A stretch of DNA of 64,000 nt from NCBI RefSeq assembly GCF_964340395.1, contig NC_135556.1, positions 7,931,001 through 7,995,000 of the forward strand. The letters run 5' to 3'. Source of the DNA: Glandiceps talaboti (lineage: Eukaryota; Hemichordata; Enteropneusta; Spengelidae). Below are positions 40,195 to 51,696 of the stretch, in pieces (position 1 is the first letter of the stretch; each line of letters opens with the position of its first letter). Made by a program: the position numbers and the translations under genes. Under the pieces are notes generated by a model, which did no database searches, was not told where the DNA came from, and was given only the letters and a program-made list of their open reading frames with translations.

Positions 40195-40885
40195 CATTTT
40201 GTGGTAAAGGTGTGGATCAAGTAGTTCTATTCCATGCAGTAATAGCTTAGATCTGAGGTGTATGTGAGACACATAGTTCTACTGCAAAACCCTAGACTAA
40301 CCATAGACATCTATGGACTAACAAGGTTCTGCCATTTCTGTAGTGACAGTTTCAATTCCACAGTGTAGGACACAGAATTCTATTAAACTATTCTAAGACA
40401 CATGATAACAGCCCATTGTACATTTAACGATAATAATATACCCTGTGTCAGTCAAAATTTACGATTCACTTCCAAGGAATTTTTTGATGCTGAGAGTAGA
40501 AATTTCATTTGTACCTTAATCAAGTACATGTACATACTGCTCTTATGCAGGGTGCAGTAAAAGTTTGAATCTATGGTGTGGGACACATGGTTCTACTACA
40601 ATGCCCATAGTCTGAGTTCCTGATGACTGTATTCCGATTTACATTAGGGACGTTATCTTCACACATTACGTAGTGTGAATTGGAACACGGTCATCAAGAA
40701 CTGAGACTGCAATGTCCTGACTAATCAAGTTTTGCCATTCTGTACTACTAAAAGTTTGAATTCCAAGGTGTAGGACAGATAATTCTACTACAGAATGACC
40801 CCCAGACTAATCAAGAAAACTTCCGCCACTGTACAGTAAAAGTTTGAATCTGGTGTGTGGGACACATGCTTCTAATACCATACTC
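40195..40885. repeat. Degenerate tandem array (TGTGGGACACATGGTTCTAC)
   Basis: The block TTTGAAT-CTGGTGTGGGACACA-GTTCTACTAC followed by a CATAGACTAA-like word and TTTTGCCATTCTGTA recurs near 40260, 40360, 40575, 40770 and 40860. One interval is occupied by a 100-bp fold-back element. Confidence 0.7.
40609..40708. mobile_element. Fold-back element, 100 bp, nested in tandem array
   Basis: The left arm AGTCTGAGTTCCTGATGACT + GTATTCCGATTTACA pairs with the right arm TGTGAATTGGAACACGGTCA + TCAAGAACTGAGACT, over about 33 bp with few mismatches. It sits inside the array at 40195-40885 and splits one unit, so it inserted after the array formed. Confidence 0.85.
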
Positions 40886-41625
40886 TCAAAATCAGTGAAT
40901 TAAGTTACTTTCAGCCCACTTATTTAATCAATATGTTTGTTGACAATCTCATTCTGGAAAACATCATGTGGTTAGAATTGTGGTTTTCCTGTAAGACTTT
41001 GAACTCAGGCAGGAAAGCACTGGGATATCAAATGAAGGCAATTTGCTGCAACCTATTAACAAATGGTGACTCAACTCTGAGTTCGATTACCATCTGAAAA
41101 AGTTATAGGTCATTCCTCATTTCAATCTGCAGTTCAATTTTGCTGATAATTGGTCAGGAAATGTCATCAAAGCCTTAGGCCAAAACACCTGCTGTTCATC
41201 TAAGGATATTTCCTGTCGATAATCTCTCATACAAATCAGTTCATCTACCCCTTTTTTTTCACCCTGAAATCACAACATTATTGCAAGGGATGTTTGTTGT
41301 ATTCTCCTTGTCTGTCTCATCAAATCTCTAAGTAGGAGTTACAAATCCTTCCCTCTCCAAACATAACACACTTCAAAACAAGTTAATTCATTAAAATGAA
41401 ATAGGAGCCGCACAACACCAACAACGACAAAAACAACAAGAGTTATTCTAACAAACACTGTCACATTCTTCATCACTGTATTTTTTTTGTACGGCTTTAA
41501 CGATCAAAGTCCAGTATTATATGTAACAGGAAAAAAGCTGATGTTTTGAAATGACCCGTATTTACATGATCATAAATTTTCTTTGAAGAAAGCATGAGAA
41601 CTGTACACAGAGAAACCTATCAACC

Positions 41626-42076
41626 TAAGGGGATGATCGCACATTGTCACACCTTAGTTCAACACACAAACATCGTTCATTTAGGTAAAAAAAAAACCTC
41701 CATCATCCCAAAACAAACAGTCACAAGTACAACATCAAACACTTATATATGATGTAAACCACAATGAAAACTGTAGCGGCCACACCACTATGATCGATGT
41801 AATGTAAAAACAATGTGTGATTGTAAACACTTTAAAATACTACCAGAAACCAGAACCATGTCTCACATTAGAAGTAAATTTTTATCAACTTATCAACATC
41901 TCAGTAGTAAATACAAAAGCTGTTATCACTGAAGGAGTGAAAGTTTTCCATTGAAATTTGGTTAAAAGTGCAAAAATGAAGTTCAGCAATCGCATTGATG
42001 CCAGAACCCTTCCCCCTAAAGGAATGAAGTTTGCTTTAATATTGAGCTTGTGTGACATTGTGCGGTCATCCCTTAT
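41626..42076. mobile_element. MITE-like element, copy 2, with terminal inverted repeats
   Basis: The left end TAAGGGGATGATCGCACATT and the reverse complement of the right end, TAAGGGATGACCGCACAATG, form inverted termini of about 25 bp, with weaker symmetry further in (GTTCATTTAGG versus AATGAAGTT). About 450 bp with no coding capacity, so non-autonomous. The transposase superfamily is not determinable from one copy. Confidence 0.75.
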
Positions 42077-42280
42077 ATCATGCCAACTCTCTAAAACAGA
42101 GCTGTGGAAATTAGCAAATCTGGCTCTGCTGTAAACTGGTTCAAGAGTATTGAAGCTCTAACTCTGTTTACTTTGAACAATGTCTCACCCCAGTGTAGTA
42201 TGACAGGCCTCTTCTGAGCCAAATTTGTCAACAACAACAAAAAGAAGAAGGATAAGAATTTAGACATTTGATTTTCTCAC

Positions 42281-43033
42281 CTTTTCTTTAGGTCTTGCTC
42301 CACTACTTGGACTCATTGTTGTTGCTTGTCCTGACGACTGTGAACTTGAGATAGAAGTTGTCTTTGGAGATGGACACGGTGACATCTTTGGTGACATATC
42401 TGGTGAACCTTGTGGTGACGAGTTTGCTGAGACAGATTGGAGATAAAACGGCAGCTGATCGGTTTGGGATGTTTTTCTCCGGAGTGTTACCGGGGAAGTA
42501 GCAGTGTCAGGAGACGATGATAACACACTCGGAGAAGTAATTCTTCTCTGCGTCAATGGTGATGCAGGAGTCGCAAGTTGCCATGGTGATGGTGTTCTCC
42601 TCAGAATTACTCCCGAGTCAGTACAGTCAGAAGATGAGGAAGCTTCGGTAATTTTGCGGCTGAGTAATGGTGAATTAGGATTTGATATTGGCATCACCCT
42701 CCTGTAAACTTGGGGGGACATACTAGATGATGTACAATAATTTTGAGGTGATAAATTAGGTGAACCTCTCCAGTGTGTTTGTGGTGACCCACTTGGTGAA
42801 GTTTTTAAGTTTTTCGGAGACGCAGAGAGTGAGGTCTGTTTGTACGTTTGAGGTGACTGACCAGGTGATATATGCATTCTTCGTTGAACTTGAGGCGAGT
42901 CCTGTGGTGATGTCTGTCTGCGTATCCATGGCGACTGACTTGGTGGCACTGGTGGGTAGCCATGATAAATTGTAGGGGACCCATTGGGTGAGGATTGATC
43001 AACATCAGAATCATCCATGTACCGATCTGAAGG
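42281..43033 (-). CDS. Gene A, long Ser-Pro-rich exon (251 codons)
   Basis: This is the longest open frame in the window. Minus-strand acceptor atgtattttttcag ends at 43034, and the exon ends AAG|GTGAGA at 42281. It begins PSDRYMDDSDVDQSSPNGSP and ends SPSSGARPKEK. The protein is dominated by Ser-Pro pairs spaced about 6-16 residues apart, with recurring units such as SPQxxxR (QDSPQVQRR, GQSPQTYKQ, NLSPQNY, MSPQVYRR), two RRxTSP-like segments, and a final cluster SPQGSPDMSPKMSPCPSP. Such arrays are typical of disordered regulatory regions phosphorylated by proline-directed kinases (CDK, MAPK, GSK3). The family-level function is unknown, and the SP array recalls NFAT-type regulatory regions only in style. 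Phase 0 at both ends. The codon-level repetition suggests growth by internal duplication. The frame has more residues after the donor only because it reads into the intron. Confidence 0.75.
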
Positions 43034-45910
43034 CTGAAAAAATACATATATTCAACACATATACAATTGCATATTCAAAGTGACCAGATGGATGAGAAAC
43101 AGATATTTTTTTGGATTCTGGTTAAAGAGGAATTTCTCTCCAGGAAATAAAGGTATTTTCATAAACTTTGGATTCTGAAGTGGCATTCCCCGTTAACAAA
43201 TCAACTGTACTATGTTTTTCTACTTGAAAAAAACAAACAAAGTGAAATGACATAGACCTTGGTCGACCAAGTTCATTGATGTATTAAACTCATTCAATTA
43301 CCAAAACAATTCAAACTGTGTTAGTGTTGTGGTATTACACATACAGGAAGTGAATTATGAATAAGCTGAGTAAGTACAAGTTATCAGTATGCCATTATCC
43401 GACCTGCACAAGGATCTCTCACTTCACTAATTGACACATCACCTGCATGAATATATGGTGAAGTGGTATAGATTATTTATCTATCTATCTATCTATCCAT
43501 CCATCTATCTACCTATCCATCTACCTATCTATCCATCCATCTACATATCCATCCAACTAACCGCCCATCTATTCATCCATCCACATCCATCTATCCACAT
43601 CCGTCAATCCACTTACCCACCCATTCCTCCATCCATCCACCCACCCACTCATTTATCTATCTATCCATTCATCCCTTTGCTTACAGAATCTACATCTGTG
43701 ACATTGATAGACACACAAGCTTCAGTACATACAGTATGTTACTATACAAATGTTACCATATGTTACTATAGAAATCAAAAAACAATCAAATTGATTGTTT
43801 CTTTTCAGAATCATCCATAAATTTTCCTATTTGGACTGCACCATGACTTTAAAACAATATTCAAATAATGACAAGCAACTGTATTATACAGGTGGAGACA
43901 ATAACTTTAAATAAATAGTGTATGTATGAGTATGCTGATCCTATCACTAGTAAATTCTAGAGGGCGCTGTTATCACAGCATCATCAGGACGAAGGCAATA
44001 CACATACTACACTATAGTTGCAGTACTGCATGTGTATTTAATTAAAGTTGTACACTGTGAGGGTTTCTCTAGTAAACTATAGGGGGCGCTAGCACCCAGC
44101 ACTAGGAATTTGACAAGGCCTCACTCACACCTTCAACAGCAAAATATCGACAAATTCTCAGCAGTTTGCCTTACAAAATTCTAAGTTTCACCACACACTG
44201 TTGTGTAAGCCTTTAGACTACATGTGTATCTAGGTCGGTCATTGAAAGCACTGTGTGGTATGTTTGGATTTCAGATTCAAATTAGCCTTCACATTCACGG
44301 GCAGTTAAAATAGTTGAAATAAAAGTTTATGACCCATACAGGCTTGTGTCAGGTGACTACTTGAATACAGACATAAAATTTGACAACACTATTATTATGT
44401 GCTGAAGTACACTTCTGTTTAAGTTTCACCTTGAAACTTTCACGCTACCGCTTTTTATGGCAAACATTTTCAATTTACGACAGACTTTTTTCTTTTATGC
44501 CATACTTGTTATAAATCCGGGTGAAAAAGGTGTAAGATTTATTACATTTTCTACTTTTGTCCACATTTCAAGGGAAACCGATCGAGTATATTTTGTAGGA
44601 TAATAAGTTGTGTCACTGACAAATTGCTTACATGCAGTACAAGTATAGCAGCAAGGACTGTATAAATGACTTTGCCTTTTTCAAGACAATATATCTGGCA
44701 CACACATTGTCAGCGGTGGAGTTTGCACTCGAGACGGTGGTAACCCCTCTTACTGTGAAAAGAAACTGTTTACCCAGGCTTCGTCAGAAACATTGACTGA
44801 ATTTGACACTTTTCATCATAGAAAGGAACTGAAATGAAACAAAAATTGTTTCTTTTTTGCCTACTTTTAATGAATGCTTATGACAAAAGTCCTACTTCCA
44901 TTATTGCATTGTTAATGTCTTAATTGTCTGGGGACATTGGTTTTGACCTTCAAGAAGATCGGATTTGTATCATTCTTAACAAAAACATCAGAATATTATT
45001 ATGGGATGTATGTCATATTCTATATTTAGACCTCTTGTACATTTTTCTCTCTTTTTTTATTACATGTACCTTGTACATTCCCCACATGAGTGTTATACCT
45101 GTCTTCAATTATACTTATAAAACACAACCTGAGTGACTTAGACAAGTAGAAAACAATCAGCAACATAGGGCAGTAAAATAACACTAAATATATCTCCTAT
45201 TCATCAAATATTGCCAACTTTCTGGTTCTAAAAAAAGATCATTTCGAAATAAATTTCCTTCAGAATTGAGCACTCAGGTTTATCAAATTTTTCACATTTT
45301 TATGGACCGTAAAATCTACCGATACATGCCCCAGCTTTAATACATTTAGCAAATTAACAAATTTTACAAGAAACCTTTGGAAATGTTTTGAAAATACAGA
45401 AATTATTTCATGGAGGCAATTGGTATTTATGTCGATAATTGCTGACGTGGTGTATGTTTACTGTATTGGTAGATTGTTATTAGCGTGCATACATATGTGG
45501 TAGTTTATTGTCAGTCCATAAGTTTTACTGGTATATGTCACTTCACTCTTTGGAAATTGTTGGAATTTGAAAGTGATCACATGGTACAGGAAGTATTGAG
45601 TATGTCAAGTGACAGAGATTGACAAATGTTGGCTGGTTGGTGGGCATTCTTCCAGTGGTTGGACCAGGGGGAACAGAAAACTGAGAATTTGTCAGAAGTG
45701 TCATGTGTTTGGCACCAGGATGACCAAGGAACGTGTAAAATGCAGCAATGATGTTGAACTGCCATAAATGATGACTTTTCATGATTTTTAAATCAAATTT
45801 CTTATGTTGAAATAACATTTCTTTTGCCTCCTTGCATTACCATGATGTATTATGCATTCAATCAACAACATCATCACCATGGTAACTATAAACTTAGCAA
45901 TTCAACTTAC
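43034..45910 (-). other. Gene A intron
   Basis: This is the intron between the Ser-Pro exon and the preceding exon. It contains the ATCT/ATCC microsatellite region at 43.5 kb and two copies of a short GAGGGCGCTGTT-like word (near 43962) and GGGGGCGCTAG (near 44081). A 91-codon minus-strand frame at 45818-45543 is rich in Pro/Thr/His but has no convincing donor. Confidence 0.55.
43477..43675. repeat. (ATCT/ATCC)n compound microsatellite
   Basis: About 200 bp of tetranucleotide CTAT/CCAT units with CACC variants. It generates a Tyr/Ile/His/Pro-rich open frame (43431-43820 plus) that is not a gene. Confidence 0.95.
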
Positions 45911-46087
45911 CATTTTCATTGCATGTTGTGTTGTATATGGCAGTGTTGTAGCTGTAGAGGTATAATATACTGGTCCATTATCTGTTGTAAGCTGGCCTTT
46001 CATTGGTTCATCCCCAGGTGTTCGTAATGTGGCTTGCCAGGTGGTAGTGTTACCTTTTAAATCATTGCACTGATTCCTTGCTGTCCC
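45911..46087 (-). CDS. Gene A, second coding exon (59 codons)
   Basis: A minus-strand exon of 177 nt lies between the acceptor tgtgtataaacag (ending at 46088) and the donor ATG|GTAAGTTG (starting at 45910); both sites are strong. It is phase 0 at both ends, so it could be skipped without a frameshift. The peptide begins GTARNQCNDLKGNTTTWQAT and continues with LRTPGDEPMKGQLTTDNGPVY, then YTSTATTLPYTTQHAMKM. It is polar and rich in Thr, with no visible catalytic motif or membrane segment, so it looks like a flexible linker. It follows the acidic start exon and precedes the Ser-Pro-rich exon. Family not recognised. Confidence 0.65.
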
Positions 46088-46774
46088 CTGTTTATACACA
46101 AATAAAACCTGTATGTTAATATTCAGGGATGTAAACAAGAGTCGGTAGCCGGCAAAATCAACCGGCTACTCCACAATTTCTTGTTGACTACTTTTTTTCA
46201 TGAATTTGCGTTTGGAAATTCTACTATATACTAAATATCCATTGTTGGGCATAATACCAGGCCTTTCCAGACTGCAAACAGCAAATTAAGAATGCAGCGC
46301 CCTCACTCAAATTGGGGTATCATCCCCTCATTGTTCTGTTTGTCTCTTGGTATTCTGTAGAAGTGTAAATCAGGGATGTTTTTAGTATTGTTTAGATATC
46401 GAGGAAAGCAGCAGTGCTCTATGATTAACTGAGTAACCTATACCATGTATACCCCCAAGGTACACACAGACAGGAAGTAGAGCGCCACCATGGCAAATTT
46501 TGGAAAGGCCTATTCATTGGTCTACCTTGCACGTTTTTCGGCCAACTTTTCCAAATTAGTTAAATTCTGAGGGTTGCACTGAATGTAAGACCATGGATTC
46601 AAACATTGGTCTTTAAACACAATAGTTGTGAAATATACCATCAAGCTAGGGTACAATAAACAATCCACAATACCAAAGTCCTTGGTTTATTGGTTCCATT
46701 ATTCTATCTACTTATTAAACATTTGTTGCAGATTCCAACACATAAACAGATTGTTGAACTATTTCAAAGGGCTG

Positions 46775-46925
46775 CCATACTTAGTCCTATGTTTCTCATG
46801 ACCCAACCAACCCTATATTTCTTAAATCTGGCAAAATTATAAAAAAATAGTGATGCATGCCCTCTATGGTAGGATAAGGATAAATCACAACGTCATTGTA
46901 CGATGGCGGCCCCTACGAGTATGTA
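46775..46925 (+). repeat. Dispersed repeat, copy 2
   Basis: Words TTTCTCATGACCCAACCAAC, GATGCATGCCCTCTATGGTA and ACGATGGCGGCCCCTACGAG match the 33745-33912 copy in order. Short TGTCACTTCTAAGTCATTC units follow at 47000-47060. Confidence 0.6.
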
Positions 46926-48272
46926 CCTGAGCGAAAGTTATAGTTTATCGCTGAAATTTTTTAAATTTTAATAAACAAATGGTTCAAAGTTTCCATGTCT
47001 TTATTTGTCACTTCTAAGTCATTCCGACTTTATCTGTCACTTCTAAGTCATTCTGACTGCTAAAGTCTCATTATGAATTCAACATATCACCAACATACAG
47101 TAGTAAACGCACTTACTTTTTAAAGTTTCACCTGACCAACCGACCATCCACCTATTTTTAAGGTGGTGACATTGCGAAACATAGAATTAAATAGGAGTGT
47201 CGTAACTTTGTTGTTATTACTACGGTCATCTCAACTATGGTGATTACATTGGATACAAGGCTACAGACCGTAGTTACAATCAAATCGAGATAGCTGTCAT
47301 GTTTAATGATGATGATTACCATTAAGAGATTACAAAACATTTCAAGGAAACAACACTACCCTGACATTGTCATTCTTTTTGTTGGGGTCAGGATGGGGGA
47401 AGGTCAGAATTTCCAGTATCAATTTTGTCCTTCTTGTTATTATGAACTCATACTGAATGAAAGGATTTGTTTTTTTCATATACATAATGTAGTTCAGTAC
47501 CTATCCTTGTAGTAAACCAGGTCAACATTTTAGATACATCATTTGCATTGTTTTTCTTTTTTCTGTTTTTTTTTTCTTTTTCTGTTTCCATCTGCTTCAT
47601 TATTTTGATCCACACACATCTTAAACAACACTTAACAGTAATTTTGTCTAAAATTGAGTCAAAATTCACAAAAATTTAGGTTATTTTGTCATTTTTTACC
47701 TATAATTTTGGAGGGAAAATGTCAATTGTGAAATTTCAAAGTTTCTTTCAACACAATGGTAGTAAATATATACAATCTATATAAAGATAGTATAAAGGTA
47801 ATAAATATATCAAAATAAAAATTCTGCTCTTTGAACTGCACTATAGACAAAATAAATATGGTAGAATCGAATGACTGCATGAAATAGTATGCCACATGTA
47901 TAAAATACCAGACAAAAGCTGTCTGTTCAGATATCGAGATCTCTGACTATCTACATTGCTGTCAGTGTCTGATATCTTACTGATAAAAGTTAGTCTTACC
48001 TGATAAGTGAGAACAGATATCTCACAATTCATCACACTTTGAGACAAGTATTTTAACAGTGTTGAGGAGTATGTCTCATTTTTGACTCAAAACTGGCAGC
48101 TAGGCCATCACACCGAGGTTTGATAAATATCTCTATACTCCAACCTGACTCATTGGACTTTAGTTCATGACAGAAGTGCCGACATATTTCACAAAGAATT
48201 AAAAACCATGAACAAGACAATCACTATACTGTTGCTTAATCTACAATATTTGAAGATAACAAGTTTACTTAC

Positions 48273-48307
48273 GAACTCTTGACGTAAAACGATAGAGGAA
48301 ACACTCC
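48273..48307 (-). other. Exon-like 35-nt segment inside gene A intron
   Basis: The minus strand has acceptor gactcatattcag, 35 exon bases and donor TTC|GTAAGT. Inclusion between the phase 0 exons at 51697 and 46087 would shift the frame and reach TAA within the next exon, so if real it would be a poison or non-coding alternative exon. The acceptor has a poor pyrimidine tract. The call rests on splice-site words only. Confidence 0.2.
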
Positions 48308-49413
48308 CTGAATATGAGTCAAAGCAAAGACATATGGCTTAATCATATTAGCAGGAAAACCGCTGACTGTATTGTACTGAAGTTTACCTTAGTGCGTGTA
48401 CGTGGTGAACGACGCACACAGCAAGCCATTACATTTGGCTTTACCTTCACCTTTCTATAGTCTTGCAGCCCTGACTGTCAACATATCATAACCTGGCAGG
48501 AAGTTTTTAGTGGCTACTTCAACAGGTGGTCTGACCCATTTCAGTCTCTTGTATTATTGCTAAATTGTGGCCTGACCTTAGCACGTTACAACACCGACAC
48601 TAATTCTAAAACTGTTTGCTCAACTTTATTTACTTCTTTTATCACTAACATCTTATTTAAAATAAATCTCTGATAGCAAGCAGTTATCAGGCCACTCTAA
48701 AAAGTACACTACCAGTTTTAGGGTTAAGCACTTAACCAACAAATCTTTACCCTCTCTACATTCTACATTCTATGTTCATATACATTCAAGTAGGTACATG
48801 TGACCAGTTTTCAGTAATAGTTCCAAATGAAAACTGTACCAAATGTTTTCATAAATATTATTCACTTTGTAATTTCATATTATTTTTTATTCCATTTATC
48901 ACTCCCCCGGTTCATTTCATTTGTTTTTACTTCTTTCCTTTTTTTAAACAAACAGTGAAGTTTTTTTCCTCAAAAAATAGCAAGCTGGCGAAGAATTTTT
49001 ATTTTAAAAAATGTGATCTTGTTTCATGTAAAAATTTAAAGTTTACATGTAATCACAAACAAATAAGTTGTCTGTGATGCAATCAATTCGTATTTGACAA
49101 CAAGATTACTGTGTGATTTCATATAATTTTGATTCCATTGACATTTCCCCGTTAATGAAATTTAATTTAAATCATTTCTTTTCGTGTTTTTAATCATACA
49201 AACAGTGAACATCATTTCCGGCAACAACAATATTACCAGCTGTAAAGTACTATCAAAACTAATTTATTTATAGAATTATATTACCGGTATTTTTCTTTAA
49301 CACAACACATCAAGTCAATTCAGACATAGTGAATACATATGCATTTTGATTCTAAATTTATCTTTAGCTTATCCAGATGAAACAATGTTTGCACCAAAAT
49401 AAATTAACATGAT

Positions 49414-49660
49414 TTTTTACACTTTACCTCAGAGTCCACCATACTCTGTCTGGCTGATAAATACTTTTTGACTACAGTGTACTTACAGCTAACCATCATG
49501 TATTTCACGGATAAATTCTGAATTAACCATACAATGTACAAAATGTAGGTAATAAAGACAGATTTATTTCAAATCAATACATTTCCTCACATAAATAATG
49601 TGGCTGTAAGTACACTGTAGTCAAAAATTATTAGTGGACTCCAAGGTAAAATGTGAAAAA
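49414..49660. mobile_element. Inverted-repeat element (TTTTTTACACTTTACCT ends)
   Basis: TTACACTTTACCTCAGAGTC and TTTTTGACTACAGTGTACTT + ACAGC on the left are mirrored on the right by GCTGTAAGTACACTGTAGTC + AAAAA and AGTGGACTCCAAGGTAAAAT + GTG. About 245 bp with no coding capacity. Confidence 0.85.
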
Positions 49661-49795
49661 CTGATTTTCTACTAAAAAATTTGAACATCAAAAATTAATA
49701 TATTCAAATGTATGACAAGTATTTCAAAACAACCAGCACTCGTACAGACCAAGGTATTTTTCTATATTTAGAAATTCTAAGGGTGTGATTGATAT

Positions 49796-49917
49796 TAGTC
49801 CTGCCTGCAGACGGTGTATGGAATGATATTTTGACATCGTCCCTTGACATGGGGAAGGAAGGGAGTGGGCAATTGTCAGAATCAAGTTACAAATTACTCA
49901 GTCTGCAAGCAGGACTA
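49796..49917. mobile_element. MITE-like element, TAGTCCTGC ends, copy 1
   Basis: Starts TAGTCCTGCCTGCAGAC and ends GTCTGCAAGCAGGACTA, inverted 17-bp ends with one mismatch. TTGATAT occurs just outside both ends (two extra bases on the right), a possible target-site duplication. A second copy is at 60386-60475. Confidence 0.85.
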
Positions 49918-50079
49918 GTTTGATATTTACTATGAATACACATTACAGCTGAGCTATATATTAATTGACACATTAAACAGGAGTTAGTTATCTCAAGGAG
50001 AAATATTTCAGTTCCAACAGTTATTAGTTCCTGTAGCATTTAACGGCTCAAGAGTCCATTCCTAGGTTCTTGCTTGAGT

Positions 50080-50235
50080 TCTATTTTATAAAGGCCCAGA
50101 ATTCGATCCCATGTCCTCACATTAGTGCAACTTTAATATCAGTGGAACCAGACAGATTACATCGCATTATTCTTTTGTTCTGGACCAACATTTTCTATAG
50201 ACAACTGTTTTCACACATAGATTTTAATCCTTAAT
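50080..50235 (+). repeat. Dispersed repeat pair, copy 2
   Basis: TAAAGGCCCAGAATTCGATC, CCATGTCCTCACATTAGTGC, ATCAGTGGAACC, GGACCAACATTTTC and AGACAACTGTTTTCACAC match 35435-35600. The ATTCGATCCC word resembles a tRNA B box, so a SINE origin is possible. Confidence 0.65.
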
Positions 50236-50365
50236 CTGAACTGGGCCTTTAAGTAGTTCAGATAAAAAATACTGGAGATATACATTTTCTAACCATACAA
50301 TTTCAAGGACTTATTACACCACATTTATCCAATGGAAAACACGTGACAATAGTGGCCCATCAATT

Positions 50366-50469
50366 CTCTTTCTCCCTAGGGGGTATTTGTTTGTACACAA
50401 CTAAGAACAACTTGATCCTCTTTCTCCCTAGGGGGTATTTGTTTGTACACAACTAAGTATAAGTTGATA
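50366..50469. repeat. 52-bp tandem duplication
   Basis: CTCTTTCTCCCTAGGGGGTA + TTTGTTTGTACACAACTAAG occurs at 50366 and again at 50418, with the core identical. Confidence 0.95.
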
Positions 50470-50861
50470 TATTTGATCTAACTTAGCATGTATGGGGTAG
50501 TAGCGACATCATGGGTGGTGCTATAATCAAGGGATCTGATGCTGCAGTACTCTAGCTGCTACACAAAAGTATCAAAATGCCACCTGAGGCAGTATTTTAA
50601 AGTCTGAGTTTACATTATATGCACACAGAATGAGTTCAACGCCCTTTGTTCATATAACAGATAAATCATCAAAACTGTTAAGTTCTCAGTGGACCCTTTC
50701 AAATAACAACAACCTAATTTTAGCCACTGTCGTTATAATTTGGACATTTTTGCTTGGACTAATTTTTTTACAGGAAATCAATCAGAATGATTTCACAGTC
50801 TTTGATTTGAGTTAATTGTTTCATTGTTTTCATCCAACCATGTACACTGACTGATTAGATT

Positions 50862-51400
50862 TCCTATGTGAACTTCCACAAACTATGAACTTCATATGTC
50901 AACGATATTCAATGTCCCTTGTGAACTTCCACAGAGTTTGAACTTCAGATTTTTCTAGTCAACGATATTCAATGTCCCATGTGAACTTCAACAAACTTTG
51001 AACTTCATTTTCTAGTCAACGATATTCAATGTCCCGTGTGAACTTCAACAAACTTTGAACTTCATTTATCATTTTCTAGTCAACAATATTCAATGTCCCG
51101 TGTGAACTTCAACAAACTCTGAACTTCATTTTCTAGTCAACAATATTCAATGTCCCGTGTGAACTTCAACAAACTCTGAACTTCATTTTCTAGTCAACGA
51201 TATTCAATGTCCCGTATGAATTTCTGCTAACTTTGAACTTCATTTATCATTTTCTAGTCGACAATTTCAATGTCCCGTGAGAACTTCCGCAAACTTTGAA
51301 CTTCATATGATATACAGTATCATTTTCTAGTCAACGATATTCAACGTCAAGTGTGAACTTCAACAAACTTCGAACTTCATTTACATTTTCTAGTCAACAT
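50862..51400. repeat. Minisatellite, unit about 57 bp, 9-10 copies
   Basis: The unit GTGAACTTCAACAAACTTTG + AACTTCATTTTCTAGTCAAC + GATATTCAATGTCCC recurs. Copy starts are near 50868, 50921, 50981, 51038, 51102, 51159, 51216, 51279 and 51353. The spacing is 57 bp in the best-kept copies, and up to 74 bp where a TTATC or similar insertion lengthens the unit. It lies about 300 bp from the gene A start exon. Confidence 0.95.
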
Positions 51401-51696
51401 ACACAAACTAGATTCCATGACACACTTTAACATACATCTACCAAAACATCAAGGAAAACTCAAATATATATATATATATGCATAAACTGATGATTTAATG
51501 TCATCACAGGGATGAGTAGGTAGGCAATATAAAGATTGTCAATTGAATAAAAAAAGCTTACAAAGTCAGCCACTGAAATCTTTTGATATACAAGTAATTG
51601 TAAAATAGACAAAAACAAGTCTAATACATCCCATAATTATCATCAGCTGTTTAAAACACAAATAAAAGACTTTAAAGATCTACAGATACGACTTAC

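Larger units (their letters stand above)
27153..42280 (-). other. Probable introns and 3' part of gene A
   Basis: This is mostly non-coding. It contains the weak exon candidates listed separately, fold-back elements at 29.2, 33.9, 34.76, 40.6 and 41.6 kb, a degenerate tandem array at 36.6-37.2 kb, a (TTG)n tract at 27.3 kb, and SINE-like or dispersed repeats at 30.4, 33.75, 34.3 and 35.4 kb. Confidence 0.4.
45912..51696 (-). other. Gene A exon 46087-45911 upstream intron (46088-51696) with repeats
   Basis: Apart from the coding exon at its left end, this block is intronic. It contains a dispersed repeat at 46.78 kb, inverted-repeat elements at 49.41 and 49.80 kb, a 52-bp duplication at 50.37 kb, and the 57-bp minisatellite at 50.87-51.40 kb. 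No further coding exon has good support. Confidence 0.5.

Noticed and set aside
42504-42975. Plus-strand open frames opposite the Ser-Pro exon
   Set aside because: Shadows of the minus-strand coding exon; the regular SP codons keep the other strand free of stops.
43431-43820. 129-codon Tyr/Ile/Pro/His-rich plus-strand frame
   Set aside because: Generated by the ATCT/ATCC microsatellite; no splice sites or start context support.
45543-45818. 91-codon minus-strand open frame rich in Pro/Thr/His between gene A exons
   Set aside because: Has possible acceptors but no credible donor, and the flanking exons already join in phase without it.
50862-51400. Possible CRISPR-like array of repeated units
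   Set aside because: The whole unit repeats without unique spacers of constant length, and the genome is eukaryotic; it is a minisatellite.
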